A model generated the notes under the pieces. The model did not search any database, was not told where the DNA came from, and saw only the letters and a list, made by a program, of their open reading frames with translations. Both the position numbers and the translations under genes were made by a program. From Burkholderiales bacterium (lineage in GTDB: Bacteria; Pseudomonadota; Gammaproteobacteria; Burkholderiales; Burkholderiaceae_C), in NCBI GenBank assembly GCA_026954015.1, contig JAIXLP010000091.1, positions 78,591-122,442 on the forward strand: 43,852 bases of DNA, written 5' to 3'. How positions within the stretch are numbered: the first letter of the stretch is position 1; each line of letters begins with the position of its first letter. Below are positions 1-12,675 of the stretch, piece after piece.

Positions 1-2681
1 AGCACGATGTAGACGCAGACCACCGCCGCGAGGATGAGCCAGAGCTGGTTGGCAAGCGACTTCTGGTACGCCCCGGCCGCGCCGGTGAAGCGCAGCGTGA
101 CCGATCCGGGCAGGCCCGCCTGCTGCGCCATCGCGCGCACCGCCTGCACCGCGGCGCCCAGGCTCACGCCGGGGGCGGTGTCGAAACCCACGGTGGCTGC
201 CGGGTACTGGCCCACGCGCTGCACCGTGACCGGCGCGGGCTCCTCGACGACCTGCGCGAACGACGACAGCGGCGTGGTGCCGCCACCGCTGGTCTTCACC
301 GGCAGGTCACGCAGCGCGTGCAGGCTGGCGGCCTCGTCACGTGCGGCCTCCAGGATCACGCGGTACTGGTTGGTCTCGCTGAAGATGGTGGAGACGATGC
401 GCTGGCCGAAGGCGTTGTAGAGCGTGTTGTCCAGCGTACTCGTGCTCACGCCCAGGCGCGCGGCGGTGTCGCGGTCCACGTGCACCATGGCCGAGGGGCT
501 CGTGGCGCCCGCGCGCGTGGTGGCGTGCCGCACCTCGGCCACGTCGCCCAGGCGCTGCGCCAGGGTCTGCGCCCAGTGGTCGACCAGCGCGGTATCGACG
601 CCCTCCAGGTCGAAGCGGTACTGCGTCGGGCCGGTGTCCGAGTCGATCGTCAGATCCTGCGTGGGCTGCAGGTACAGGCTCACCCCGGCCACCTCGCGCG
701 CCACGCGCTCGCGCAGGCGCTGCATGACGGCGTCCTGCGTATCGCCGAAAAGTTCGTGCGGCGCCAGGTTGATGACGAGGCGCCCCGACGACAGCGCGCT
801 GTTGTTGGCCGCGTCCACGCCGACCACCGAGCTGAGCGAGCGCACCGCGGGGTCTTGCAGCACGATGCGCGCCACCGCGCCCTGCAGCGCCGACATGCGG
901 GCAAAAGAAACGTCGCTCGCCGCCTGCACCTCGCCCTGCAACTGGCCCGTGCTCTGCGTGGGGAACAGGTCTTTCGGAATCAGCACGTAGAGCAGCGCCG
1001 TCACCGCGAAGGTGGCAAGCGCCACCCAGAGCGTGAACCCCTGGTGGCGCAGCACCCAGACGAGGCCGGCGTCGTACCAGCGGATCATCGCGTCGATACC
1101 GTCCTGCAGCGCGCGCGCGATGCGACCCTGCGCCTCATCGAGCGGCTTGAGGACGCGCGCCGACATCATCGGCACCAGCGTGAGCGAAACCAGCGCGGAA
1201 AACAAAATGGTGATCGCCAGCGTGACCGCGAACTCGCGAAACAGCCGCCCTATCACCTCCTGCATGAACAGCAGCGGGATCAGCACCGCGATCAATGACA
1301 CGGTGAGCGAGACGATGGTGAAGCCGATCTCGCCCGCCCCGGCGAGCGCGGCCTGCAGCGGCGGCTTGCCCATCTCGCGGTGGCGCGCGATGTTCTCGAT
1401 CATCACGATGGCGTCGTCCACCACGAAGCCGGTGGCAATCGTGAGCGCCATCAGCGAAAGGTTGTTGAGCGAATAACCGAGCAGGTACATCGCGCCCACC
1501 GTGCCCAGCAGCGAGATCGGCACCGCGATGCTCGCGATCAGGGTGGCGCGCAGGCTGTGCAGGAAGGCGAAGATCACGAGCACCACCATGACCACGGCCA
1601 GCACCAGCTCCATCTCCACGTGCTCGACCGACGCGCGGATGCCCAGCGTGCGGTCGGTGAGCACCGCCAGGTGCACGCTCTGCGGCAGGCCCTGTTCGAG
1701 CTGCGGCAACTGGCGCTTGATCGCGTCGGCGGTGGCGATCACGTTGGCGCCGGGCTGGCGCTGCACGTTGATGATGATGGCGGGCGTGAGCGCCGCCGCC
1801 GCCTCTGCGCCCGAATGCGGGGCTGCGGGTGTGCCGCCCGCGTCGTGCCGCAGGCCCACCCAGGCGCCGAGCTGGTCGTTTTCCGCGCCGTCGACCACGC
1901 GCGCCACGTCCTTCAGGCGCACGGGCTGGCCGCTCACGTAGGCCACGATGAGCTCGCGGTAGTCCTCCGCGGTCAGGAGCTGGTCGTTGGCGTTGATGCT
2001 GTACTGGCGCGTGGGCCCGTCAAAGCTCCCCTTGGCGCTGCTCGCGTTGCCCGCGGTGATCGCGCTGCTGATCGCGTCCAGCCCCAGCCCCATCGCGGCC
2101 AGCGCCTGCACGTCGCCCTGCACGCGCACGGCGGGGCGCTGGCCGCCCGCGAGCGTCACCAGCCCCACGCCATCGATCTGGCTGATCTTGAGCGCCAGGC
2201 GCGTGTTCACCATGTTCTGCACCTCGGTGAGCGGCAGGCTGTCGCTCGTCACCGCCAGTTGCAGGATGGGCGCGTCGGCGGGATTCACCTTGGCGTAGAT
2301 CGGCGGCGCGGGCAGGTCGGCGGGCAGGAGCGACCCCGCCGCATTCATCGCCGCCTGCACCTGCTGCTCGGCCGCGTCCATCGCCAGGTTGAGCGTGAAC
2401 TGCAGCGTCACCATGGACACGCCCGCGCTGCTCACGCTGCTCATGCGCGCCAGGCCCGGCATCTGGCCGAACTGGCGCTCCAGCGGCGCGGTCACGGTGC
2501 GGCTCATCACGTCGGGACTCGCGCCGGGGTACAGCGTCTGCACCTGGATCGTCGGGTAGTCCACCTGCGGCAGCGCGGCCAGCGGCAGAAAGCGCAGGCC
2601 CACGAGGCCCGCAAGCGCGATCGCCACCATGAAGAGCGCGGTAGCGACCGGGCGCTCGATGAACAGGCGCGAGAGGTTCAT
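1..2681 (-). CDS. mdtB: RND multidrug efflux permease, MdtB/MuxB type (partial, C-terminus off window)
   Basis: Inner-membrane proton/drug antiporter of the HAE1-RND family, expected to work with the MdtA-like adaptor encoded just upstream and a second permease beyond the window. The visible 893 residues start MNLSRLFIERPVAT and carry the family landmarks YPGASPDVM, APLERQFGQM and KVNPADAPI in the porter domain, NVQRQPGANVI, and the TM4 stretch LTIATGFVVDDAIVMIENI with its paired Asp. The reading frame is open to the left edge, where the sequence is still in the C-terminal membrane half; the family is about 1,040 residues long, so roughly 150 are missing. The start follows the mdtA stop by 33 bp, indicating an operon. 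MdtB is preferred over MdtC because the sequence closely resembles E. coli MdtB from memory and the gene sits directly after the adaptor. A low-complexity insert at about residues 277-297 is unusual. Confidence 0.93.
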   Translation of the reverse strand, partial: MNLSRLFIERPVATALFMVAIALAGLVGLRFLPLAALPQVDYPTIQVQTLYPGASPDVMSRTVTAPLERQFGQMPGLARMSSVSSAGVSMVTLQFTLNLAMDAAEQQVQAAMNAAGSLLPADLPAPPIYAKVNPADAPILQLAVTSDSLPLTEVQNMVNTRLALKISQIDGVGLVTLAGGQRPAVRVQGDVQALAAMGLGLDAISSAITAGNASSAKGSFDGPTRQYSINANDQLLTAEDYRELIVAYVSGQPVRLKDVARVVDGAENDQLGAWVGLRHDAGGTPAAPHSGAEAAAALTPAIIINVQRQPGANVIATADAIKRQLPQLEQGLPQSVHLAVLTDRTLGIRASVEHVEMELVLAVVMVVLVIFAFLHSLRATLIASIAVPISLLGTVGAMYLLGYSLNNLSLMALTIATGFVVDDAIVMIENIARHREMGKPPLQAALAGAGEIGFTIVSLTVSLIAVLIPLLFMQEVIGRLFREFAVTLAITILFSALVSLTLVPMMSARVLKPLDEAQGRIARALQDGIDAMIRWYDAGLVWVLRHQGFTLWVALATFAVTALLYVLIPKDLFPTQSTGQLQGEVQAASDVSFARMSALQGAVARIVLQDPAVRSLSSVVGVDAANNSALSSGRLVINLAPHELFGDTQDAVMQRLRERVAREVAGVSLYLQPTQDLTIDSDTGPTQYRFDLEGVDTALVDHWAQTLAQRLGDVAEVRHATTRAGATSPSAMVHVDRDTAARLGVSTSTLDNTLYNAFGQRIVSTIFSETNQYRVILEAARDEAASLHALRDLPVKTSGGGTTPLSSFAQVVEEPAPVTVQRVGQYPAATVGFDTAPGVSLGAAVQAVRAMAQQAGLPGSVTLRFTGAAGAYQKSLANQLWLILAAVVCVYIV

Positions 2682-2714
2682 GGACTACAGGGCTTGGTGG
2701 GAAGTGGCCAATGC

Positions 2715-4061
2715 TCAGCGTGCCGGCGCGCCGGCACGCTGCCCGCCTTGGCCACCTTGACCACCTTGACCACCTTGACCGCGTTGGCGGTGCGCTCTGC
2801 CTTTGGTAGCTGCCTGCACTTGCCCACCAAGCGCTGGAGCCGTTTTTTCTTCAGATGGCAGCTGCACCGCGCCGCCGTCCTTCACCCGGTCGCCCCCTTC
2901 GGTGACGACGCGCTCGCCCGCCTGCAGCCCCTGCACGATCAGCACCTGGTCGGTCGTCGCCAGGCCCCGCGTCACCGCGCGCATGTGCGCGACGTGCTCC
3001 GCATCCACCACGTAGACGTAATCGCCCTGCGGCCCGGTGCGCACCGCAGTGACGGGCACGAGCACGCCGGCATCGTCGCCCAGGCGCAGGCGCGCGTTGA
3101 CGAACTGGCCGGGGAACAGGCTGCCGTCGGCGTTGGCGAACCGCGCCTTCGCGCGCACCGTGCCGGTGGCGGCGTTCACCTGATTGTCCAGCGTGAGGAA
3201 CTGCCCCTGTGCCAGGGGCCGCGTGCGGCCGCGGTCGAGCGCCTGCACTGGCAGCGTGCCCGCCTTCTGCGCCGCAAGCACCGCGTCCACGCGGTCCTGC
3301 GGCACCGAGAACACCACGTCGATGGGCTCGATCTGCGTGATCGTGGCAATGCCCGTGGCGCTGCCGCCGGAAACCAGGTTGCCCGGATCGACCGCGCGCA
3401 GCCCGATGCGGCCCGAGATCGGCGCGCGGATGCTCGCGAAGCCCACGTTCAGCTCGGCTGCGCGCTCGGCCGCCACGTCGGCCTGCACCACGCCTTCGAG
3501 CTGGCGCACCAGTGCCATCTGGGTATCCACATCCTGGCGCGCGATCGAATCCTGCGCCAGCAAGGTCTGGTAGCGCGACAGCGTAACCCGCGCGGCGGCG
3601 AGCTGCGCCTCGTCCTTGGCGCGCTGGCCGCGCGCCTGCGCCAGCGTCTGCTCGTAGGGCCGCACGTCGATGCGCGCGAGCACCTGGCCCTTGCGCACCA
3701 TCTGGCCCTCGGTGAACAGCACCTCGGTGAGCACGCCCGAGACCTGCGGCACCAGCGTCGCGGTGACGGGCGGCGTGACCGTGCCCAGCGCGTCCACCAC
3801 CACCGGCAGCGTGCCCTGCTGCGCCACCACCGCGCCCACCGTGACGCCGCCGCCGCGAGCGCCGCCGCCCGGCGGCCCCCCGCGCCCCGGGCCAAGCGCC
3901 GCGCCCGCGACGGGCTGCGGCGCCTTGCTGCGCTGCACCAGCCACCACGCCCCGCCCGCAAGCAGCGCGATGACCACCAGCGTGAGCAGCAGCGCAAGGC
4001 CCTTGCGGTGCGGGCGCGGCGCGGCCGCTTCGGGCGTGGGGTGTGGGATGGGTTCGGCCAT
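2715..4061 (-). CDS. mdtA: RND efflux periplasmic adaptor (membrane fusion protein), MdtA type
   Basis: Periplasmic adaptor linking the MdtB-type permease to an outer-membrane channel. The 448-residue product begins MAEPIPHPTPEAA, followed by one membrane anchor (about residues 21-43) and a Gly-rich linker. The lipoyl/barrel-sandwich half contains GTVTPPVTATLVPQVSG, then an alpha-hairpin, the second lipoyl half (IRAPISGRIGLRAVDPGNLV) and the beta-barrel (PGQFVNARLRLG). The start was chosen because it places the anchor near the N-terminus. A longer start 12 codons upstream (MRGAAQNSNIP) is possible, and neither has a strong ribosome binding site. The C-terminal tail is odd: it includes a copy of the dispersed repeat in frame (2801-2851), a GGQ repeat encoded by 9-bp units, and a 26-bp palindrome at the stop codon. 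It is followed 33 bp later by mdtB. Confidence 0.93.
   Translation of the reverse strand: MAEPIPHPTPEAAAPRPHRKGLALLLTLVVIALLAGGAWWLVQRSKAPQPVAGAALGPGRGGPPGGGARGGGVTVGAVVAQQGTLPVVVDALGTVTPPVTATLVPQVSGVLTEVLFTEGQMVRKGQVLARIDVRPYEQTLAQARGQRAKDEAQLAAARVTLSRYQTLLAQDSIARQDVDTQMALVRQLEGVVQADVAAERAAELNVGFASIRAPISGRIGLRAVDPGNLVSGGSATGIATITQIEPIDVVFSVPQDRVDAVLAAQKAGTLPVQALDRGRTRPLAQGQFLTLDNQVNAATGTVRAKARFANADGSLFPGQFVNARLRLGDDAGVLVPVTAVRTGPQGDYVYVVDAEHVAHMRAVTRGLATTDQVLIVQGLQAGERVVTEGGDRVKDGGAVQLPSEEKTAPALGGQVQAATKGRAHRQRGQGGQGGQGGQGGQRAGAPAR
2716..2741. repeat. Perfect 26-bp palindrome at the mdtA stop codon
   Basis: The 13-base arm CAGCGTGCCGGCG is followed at once by its exact reverse complement. 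The palindrome covers the last codons of mdtA and overlaps its stop codon, 34 bp before the mdtB start. In RNA it would form a very GC-rich hairpin with no T-tract on either side, so it does not look like an intrinsic terminator. It could stabilise mRNA or adjust mdtA/mdtB expression; that role is inferred. Confidence 0.85.
2743..2787. repeat. 9-bp tandem repeat in the 3' end of mdtA
   Basis: Five consecutive 9-bp units, three of them identical (CCACCTTGA, 2752-2778) and flanked by diverged units CCGCCTTGG and CCGCGTTGG. On the coding strand they give a Gly-Gln-Gly type repeat in the C-terminal tail of the adaptor. Because the unit is a multiple of three, gain or loss of copies would keep the frame. 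Confidence 0.85.
2801..2851. repeat. Dispersed palindromic repeat, copy inside mdtA
   Basis: Plus-strand sequence TAGCTGCCTGCACTTG, a short spacer, then CAAGCGCTGGAGCCG and a run of T. It matches the core shared with copies near 9975, 14208, 21319, 37164 and 39697. Here it lies inside the mdtA reading frame and encodes part of the nonconserved C-terminal tail (around EEKTAPALGGQVQAATK). Confidence 0.75.
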
Positions 4062-4244
4062 GGGGATGTTGGAGTTCTGTGCGGCGCCCCGCATCGTAGC
4101 GAGCCCGCGCAAGCAGGCGGTATGAAGCCCTTGAAGAAATGTAAAGGCGCAGAGACCCCGGGCCACGAGATCACGCGCCCCGTGCGGACTTTGCACGCGC
4201 GCTAGGATCGAAGGCTGCACCACCCCTTGCGAGGAAACACCACC

Positions 4245-4745
4245 ATGAGCGACGACGCACTGCAACTGGGCACCATCACTGCCGCGGGCGGCGGCCACCA
4301 GGGGCGCCTCACGCGCACCTTCGAACACCCGCCGGCCAAGGTCTGGGGCATGCTCACCGAACCGGCCTCGATGGCGCAATGGCTGAGCGGCGGCACCATA
4401 GAGCAGCGCCTGGGCGGCAAGGTGCGCATCGACTTCGTGGACAGCGGCATCGTGATCGACAGCAGCGTCACCGCCTTCGAGGCGGGTCGGCTGCTCGAAT
4501 ACTCCTGGAGCAGCGGCAGCGAGCCGCAGCGCCCGCTGCGCTGGGAGCTCACGCCCGACGGCGCCGGCACGCGACTCGCGCTCACCGTGGGCGTGCCCGC
4601 GGGCGAGGACGCGGCCAAGGCCTGCGCCGGCTTCGAAGGCCACCTGGAGATGCTCGCCGCCGCGCTCGAGGGCGTGCCGATCAAGTTCCCGTTCGAGACC
4701 TACATGAAGGCGCGCCAGGGCTACAAGGACATGCTCGCGGGGTGA
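4245..4745 (+). CDS. AHSA1/SRPBCC domain protein
   Basis: A 166-residue soluble protein with the AHSA1-type START-like fold. Visible marks are the N-terminal RTFEHPPAKVWGMLTEP, then MAQWLSGG, a beta-rich middle (DFVDSGIVIDSSVTAFEAGRLL) and the closing segment GFEGHLEMLAAALEG. Family members bind hydrophobic ligands or assist Hsp90, but this one has no assignable substrate. The start at 4245 follows GAGGA at 4231; a longer start at 4227 lacks a comparable site. It is divergent from mdtA across 183 bp and stands just before hsp20-lon. Confidence 0.85.
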   Translation: MSDDALQLGTITAAGGGHQGRLTRTFEHPPAKVWGMLTEPASMAQWLSGGTIEQRLGGKVRIDFVDSGIVIDSSVTAFEAGRLLEYSWSSGSEPQRPLRWELTPDGAGTRLALTVGVPAGEDAAKACAGFEGHLEMLAAALEGVPIKFPFETYMKARQGYKDMLAG

Positions 4746-4811
4746 TGCCAAGCCTGCGCGCGGCGCAGGGTCGATGCACAATGGTTCGCGTACACCGCAT
4801 GAAGAGCAGCC

Positions 4812-5215
4812 ATGAAACGCCGTGACGATCTGCCCGACTGGATGTGGTCCGACGCGCTGGCGGCGCTCGACCGCGCGGAGCAGTTGCACCGCCATCTGTT
4901 CCAGCCCGGTCGGCACGCGCGCACGACCACCTGGGAGCCGCCCGTGGACGTGCTCGAAACCGAGCACGACGTGCTGATCTACGTCGCGCTGCCGGGCGTG
5001 GACGCGCGCGATGTCTCGGCGGTGATCGACGGCGCGGCGCTCGTCGTCTCGGGGCGGCGCACGCTGCCACCCGCGCTGCGCACCGCGGCCATCCACCGCC
5101 TGGAGCTGCCGCAGGGGCGCTTCGAGCGCCACGTCGGGTTGCCGCCGGGTCGCTACGCGGCGGCGGACGTCACGAGCGAACGCGGGTGCCTGGTGATACG
5201 CCTGCACAAGATGCC

Positions 5216-5219
<4 letters not shown>
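4812..5219 (+). CDS. Hsp20/alpha-crystallin family small heat-shock protein
   Basis: A 135-residue small heat-shock protein, expected to hold unfolding proteins as an ATP-independent chaperone. The alpha-crystallin domain is seen from WEPPVDVLETEHDVLIYVALPGVDARDV through LVVSGRR to VTSERGCLVIRLHK. The LPGV turn and closing strand are typical. The C-terminal I-x-I tail that supports oligomerisation is not evident, as the protein ends only two residues after the last strand (LHKMP). Its stop overlaps the Lon start (ATGA at 5216-5219), so the two are probably translationally coupled, which suggests a capture-and-degrade pairing (inference). No clear heat-shock promoter was seen in the 66 bp upstream. 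Confidence 0.88.
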
Positions 5220-7669
<2,450 letters not shown>

Positions 7670-8530
7670 GTGCGAGCCCCACCGCGTGGTACGCGTGGAT
7701 GGGCTCGCCCAGCACCAGCCACGCCATCACTGCCGCGTAGGGCGGGCCGAGGTAGAGCACCACGCCCACGCGCGCCGCGCCGAGTTCGCGCAGCATGAAG
7801 GTGTAGCCCAGGTAGGCGGCGAAGCCCGGCAGCACCGCCGCTGCCAGCGAAAGCGTGAGTCCCTGCGCCGAGACCGCGGGCAGCGGCCCGGTGGCCGCCT
7901 CCCAGAGCGCGAACGGCAGGATCACCAGCACGCCGTAGAAGCTGATGACGCCCAGGCGCGCGGTGTCGGTGAGCGGCGTGCTCCAGCGCTTGAGCAGAAT
8001 GGTGAAAAACGTCCATGACAGCGTCGCGCCCAGCACCCAGAGGTCGCCCACCGCCCACTGCACGCGCGCGAGTTGCGCCCACTGCCCCTTGAGCACCACG
8101 TGCACCACCCCGGCAAAGGCGAGCAGCACGCCCAGCGCCTGCACGCGCGTGAACGGCTCCTTGAGCCACAGGCGCGAGACAACGACGATCATCACCGGCG
8201 AGAGCGCGTAGATCAGCGCGAGGTTGGTCGCGCTCGTGCTCTGCCCCGCGATGTAGACCCAGGCGCCGCAGATCCACATGCCAAGCACGCCGAGCACGAG
8301 CATGTGGCGCCAGTCGGCGACGATCACGTCCCAATGCGCGCGGATCTCGCGCCACGAGAGCGCGCAGAACGCTGCGCCCGCAAGCAGCCAGCGCTGGCCC
8401 GCGAGCATGTTGGGCGCGATCACGCCGGGGGCGCTGCGCGCGATGAGGTAGTTCACGGCCCAGAGCGCGGGCACGAGCACGACGAGCGCGAGCGCCATGT
8501 GAAAACGGGAAATCCGCTGCATCGTGGCGG

Positions 8531-9952
8531 TCAGGACTGCTCTCGGGGTTGCGCGCAGGCGGCGAGCTGCTGCGCCAGTGCGCGCGCGAGCCGCGTGCGC
8601 TCTTCGTCGGGCACGGCACGGCCCGCCGTGCGCTCCCAGTGCGCAAAGCCGCGCGCCGGTGCAAGCGTCCGCACCAGCTCGCGCGCGGCGGCGTTGTCGG
8701 CAGCCTCGCCCGCCCCGACGCCATCGATGCGCAGTGCCTGCACCGCCGCATGGCCGCGCTGGGCAAGCGCGCCCGCCAGCGTGCACAGGCGCTCGGCCAG
8801 CAGCAGCAGCACGGGGTCTTCCACGGTCATCTCGCGCACACCCGCCCAGCGGTTTTCGAGCTTGCGCCACAGCGGCCGCCAGCCGCCCGAGGCCGCGCCG
8901 CCCAGCGTTGCGCCCAGCGTAGTGGCGGCGCCCAGCGACAGCCCGGCCAGAGCCACGTCCGCGACCATGCCCAGGCCCGCGCCGATCATGGCGCCCAGTC
9001 CCAGGCGCGCACCGGCCTGGCGCAGTGCGTCGGGATTGAACAGGTCGTCCTCCCAGCGGCCCACCACGTCGGGCAGATCGGTGAGCTCGGCGTCACCCGA
9101 GCGAAAGGCGTAGAGCGCGAGCAGGTCATCGACGGCGCGGCGCGCGTGGCGGCGCACTTCGTCCTGAAAGCGGCGCACGAAAGCGCGCCGGTGCCCTTCG
9201 TCAGCGAAATCCTCGGCGGAGACCACACGGCGCATGGCCGCCACGTCGATCAGCGCGTCGGCCATGATGCGGCTGGCGGCCACATGGCGCTCGCGCGCCG
9301 CCTGCGCCAGCGCGCCCGCAATTGCCTGCAGTTGCGCGCGCCGCGTGGGCAGCAGCGCGGCCAGGTCGGTGTAGAGCCGCTGCTCGCTGCCATCGAACGG
9401 TGCAACGGCGTCAAACTCGACGCGCGCATGCAGGTTGCACTCGCGCAGTGCGGCGTGCCAGTCGCGCACCCGGCTGGTGGGCGCGCGCACGAAGTTGAGC
9501 ACCGGCATGATGGGCCGCGCGCACCAGGTGAGCGCCTCGATCTCGGCGCGGTGCTTGGGCAGCACCGGCTCGCGCGTGTCGATCACGAGCATGCCCGCGT
9601 CCGCGCCCTGCACCATCGCGCGCAGCACCTTGGCCTCCTGCTCGAACACGCCGCGCGCCTCCGGCCCGGCGAGGAAGGCGCGCACCCGCTCGACGCGCGC
9701 CTGCCCCGGCTGGCGGCCCAGGAATTCGAGCAGCGCCACGGAATCTTCCAGCCCCGGCGTGTCGACGAACCGCGCGAGCACCTCGCCGCCCAGGCGCAGC
9801 ACCACGGCCTCGGCGTGGCGCGTGGTGCCGGGCACGTCCGACACCTGGCCGAAATCCACCTGCCGCGTGAGCGTGCGCAGCAGCGAGGTTTTGCCCGCGT
9901 TGGTGTGCCCGACGACGACGATGCTCAGCGGGTCTGGCGGCGTGCGGGTCAC
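8531..9952 (-). CDS. DUF3482-family GTPase
   Basis: A 473-residue protein with an N-terminal Era/TrmE-like G domain: G1 GHTNAGKTS near residue 15, the switch PGTTRH, G3 DTPG, and a middle segment [11 protein letters not shown] where the G4 motif would be expected. The C-terminal half contains a long Gly/Ala-rich hydrophobic stretch, about residues 314-355 ([21 protein letters not shown] onward), which looks like a glycine-zipper membrane segment. The start is GTG, overlapping the stop of the upstream DUF2868 gene as GTGA at 9949-9952; no in-frame ATG lies near. The pairing with DUF2868 suggests a membrane-associated GTPase module of unknown function. Confidence 0.87.
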   Translation of the reverse strand: MTRTPPDPLSIVVVGHTNAGKTSLLRTLTRQVDFGQVSDVPGTTRHAEAVVLRLGGEVLARFVDTPGLEDSVALLEFLGRQPGQARVERVRAFLAGPEARGVFEQEAKVLRAMVQGADAGMLVIDTREPVLPKHRAEIEALTWCARPIMPVLNFVRAPTSRVRDWHAALRECNLHARVEFDAVAPFDGSEQRLYTDLAALLPTRRAQLQAIAGALAQAARERHVAASRIMADALIDVAAMRRVVSAEDFADEGHRRAFVRRFQDEVRRHARRAVDDLLALYAFRSGDAELTDLPDVVGRWEDDLFNPDALRQAGARLGLGAMIGAGLGMVADVALAGLSLGAATTLGATLGGAASGGWRPLWRKLENRWAGVREMTVEDPVLLLLAERLCTLAGALAQRGHAAVQALRIDGVGAGEAADNAAARELVRTLAPARGFAHWERTAGRAVPDEERTRLARALAQQLAACAQPREQS

Positions 9953-11385
9953 TGTGGCACCTCCTGCGCTATCCAATGCGTAGCTGCTTGCGCTTGATCC
10001 ACAAGCGCTACATCCGAAAAATGCTCGGAATCCAGCCACGCGCGCCAGCGCTCGGCGCCGGTCTCGCCCAGCGGCCAGAGCGCCGTGCGCGCCGCCGCGG
10101 CGCCCACTTCGCGCAGAAAGCGGGCGCTGCCGCGGTCGGGGCTGGACGCAGCCTGTACCACGACGAGCAGCGCCGACGGCGGCTGCGCTGCCAGGTGCGC
10201 CAGCAGCGCCTCGCGCTCGGCCGCGCTGCCGGCCAGGCGCACCGCGCGCCAGCGTGCCAGTTCGGGCAGCGGCCAGGGCTGCTCGGGCGCAAGCTCGAAC
10301 CCCACGACGAGGGGCGCGCCCGCGGCGGCGTCGCCCGCGGCACGCGGCCAGGCCAGCACGGCGTCGGCGCCGGGCTGCTCGGGGTCGAGCACCTCGGGCG
10401 GCGGCTCCAGCGCGTCGAGCCTGCGCACGATGCGCTGCACCGCCGGGTCGCCCATGTCCACGCCGGGCAGGCGCGCCACCCGCGCGCGCCAGCGCCAGCC
10501 GCTGAACGCCGCCAGCAACGCGCGCGGCAGCACGCCGTACACCGCCACGCAGCCCATGAGCCACCAGGCCCAGCCGCGCTGATCGACCGCGCCGCTGGCG
10601 CCCGCCTGCCCGACCAGGCGCACCGAGTCCGCGTCGGGCATGGGAAAGCCGAGTGCGGCGGGCAGCGCGCCAGTCCAACGCACGAAGCGTTCGAAGAAAT
10701 CGGCGCTCAAAATCGTGGTCTCCCAGCTCAGCCGGTACGCCTGGAAGGCGAAGCCGAACGCGAGCACCGCCAGCGTGAGCGTGAGCGAAAGCGCCCACAC
10801 CGTGTGGCTCAGCGCGCCGGTGAGCCACGGCCACAGCCGCTCGCGGCGCAGCACCTCGTTGAACGCAGCCCAGAGCGCGGGCGCGTGGCGGCCACGGCCT
10901 GGCGGCAGGCGCGCCGTGAGGCCCAGCGCCACACGCCCGAGCGAGCAGCCGCCGGCCGCCGCCCCGGCGCCCCAGCGCAGCGCCAGCACGCCTGCGAGCC
11001 AGAGCAGCAGCGTGAGCGCATGCAGCCCCAGCAGGCCCACGAAGGCCGCCACCGCGTTGATGCTGCGGTCCGCCGCAAGCACGCCGCGCCCGGCGGCGAA
11101 CCCGGCCAGCGCCAGCGCCAGCGCCAGCGCCAGTACCACCCAGCCCGTCAGGTGGCGCCAGCGCGCCAGTTCCTCGACCAGACCCAGGCGCTCGCCCAGC
11201 AGCCACGCGCGCAAACGCACCTGCTCGGCGCGCGTGGCGGCGCCCTGCCACGCCTGGCGCAGCGCCGCGTTGTCGTCCAGCGCGCCCTCCTGCTCGATGC
11301 GCGCAACGGCGGCGGCCACGACGGCGGCGGCCAGCGGGCTGCCCGCCTGGGGCGCGGCGGCGGAAACGGTGGGGCGTGGTTCCAT
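9949..11385 (-). CDS. DUF2868 membrane protein
   Basis: A 478-residue inner-membrane protein with four predicted membrane spans, at roughly residues 78-100, 112-137, 190-215 and 270-292. A long N-terminal cytoplasmic region and a C-terminal domain of about 185 residues flank them. The C-terminal part contains [13 protein letters not shown] and [12 protein letters not shown]. It is translationally coupled to the downstream GTPase by a GTGA overlap. The last codons ([17 protein letters not shown]) are formed by a copy of the dispersed repeat at 9975-10023, so the native C-terminus may have been replaced. It diverges from moaA. No enzymatic function is assigned to the family. Confidence 0.85.
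   Translation of the reverse strand: MEPRPTVSAAAPQAGSPLAAAVVAAAVARIEQEGALDDNAALRQAWQGAATRAEQVRLRAWLLGERLGLVEELARWRHLTGWVVLALALALALAGFAAGRGVLAADRSINAVAAFVGLLGLHALTLLLWLAGVLALRWGAGAAAGGCSLGRVALGLTARLPPGRGRHAPALWAAFNEVLRRERLWPWLTGALSHTVWALSLTLTLAVLAFGFAFQAYRLSWETTILSADFFERFVRWTGALPAALGFPMPDADSVRLVGQAGASGAVDQRGWAWWLMGCVAVYGVLPRALLAAFSGWRWRARVARLPGVDMGDPAVQRIVRRLDALEPPPEVLDPEQPGADAVLAWPRAAGDAAAGAPLVVGFELAPEQPWPLPELARWRAVRLAGSAAEREALLAHLAAQPPSALLVVVQAASSPDRGSARFLREVGAAAARTALWPLGETGAERWRAWLDSEHFSDVALVDQAQAATHWIAQEVPQ
9975..10023. repeat. Dispersed palindromic repeat, copy at the 3' end of the DUF2868 gene
   Basis: Plus-strand sequence GTAGCTGCTTGCGCTTG, a short spacer, then CAAGCGCTACATCCGAAAAA. 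It is one of the best matches to the family core, with the internal inverted repeat GCGCTTG/CAAGCGC intact. It lies in the last 25 codons of the DUF2868 gene, in antisense orientation to it. Confidence 0.8.
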
Positions 11386-11499
11386 GAAGTGCTGGCGATT
11401 ATCTTCACCTGCGCCGCCGCGCGTGGGCTGCAGCGCTCGCCGTCGGGGCAAGCCACCACCACCACGCTGGCCTCTCGTTACACCTTCATAATGAGATCC

Positions 11500-12651
<1,152 letters not shown>

Positions 12652-12675
12652 GCGACCGGTCGCCCACCTCCCACG

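Noticed and set aside
1380..4205. A 941-codon open frame on the plus strand
   Set aside because: It runs antisense to mdtB and mdtA, is rich in His/Arg/Ala as expected from GC-rich shadow frames, and has no recognisable domain.
11386..11499. A molybdenum-cofactor riboswitch upstream of moaA
   Set aside because: The 114-bp gap is too short and shows no multi-helix structure I could recognise.
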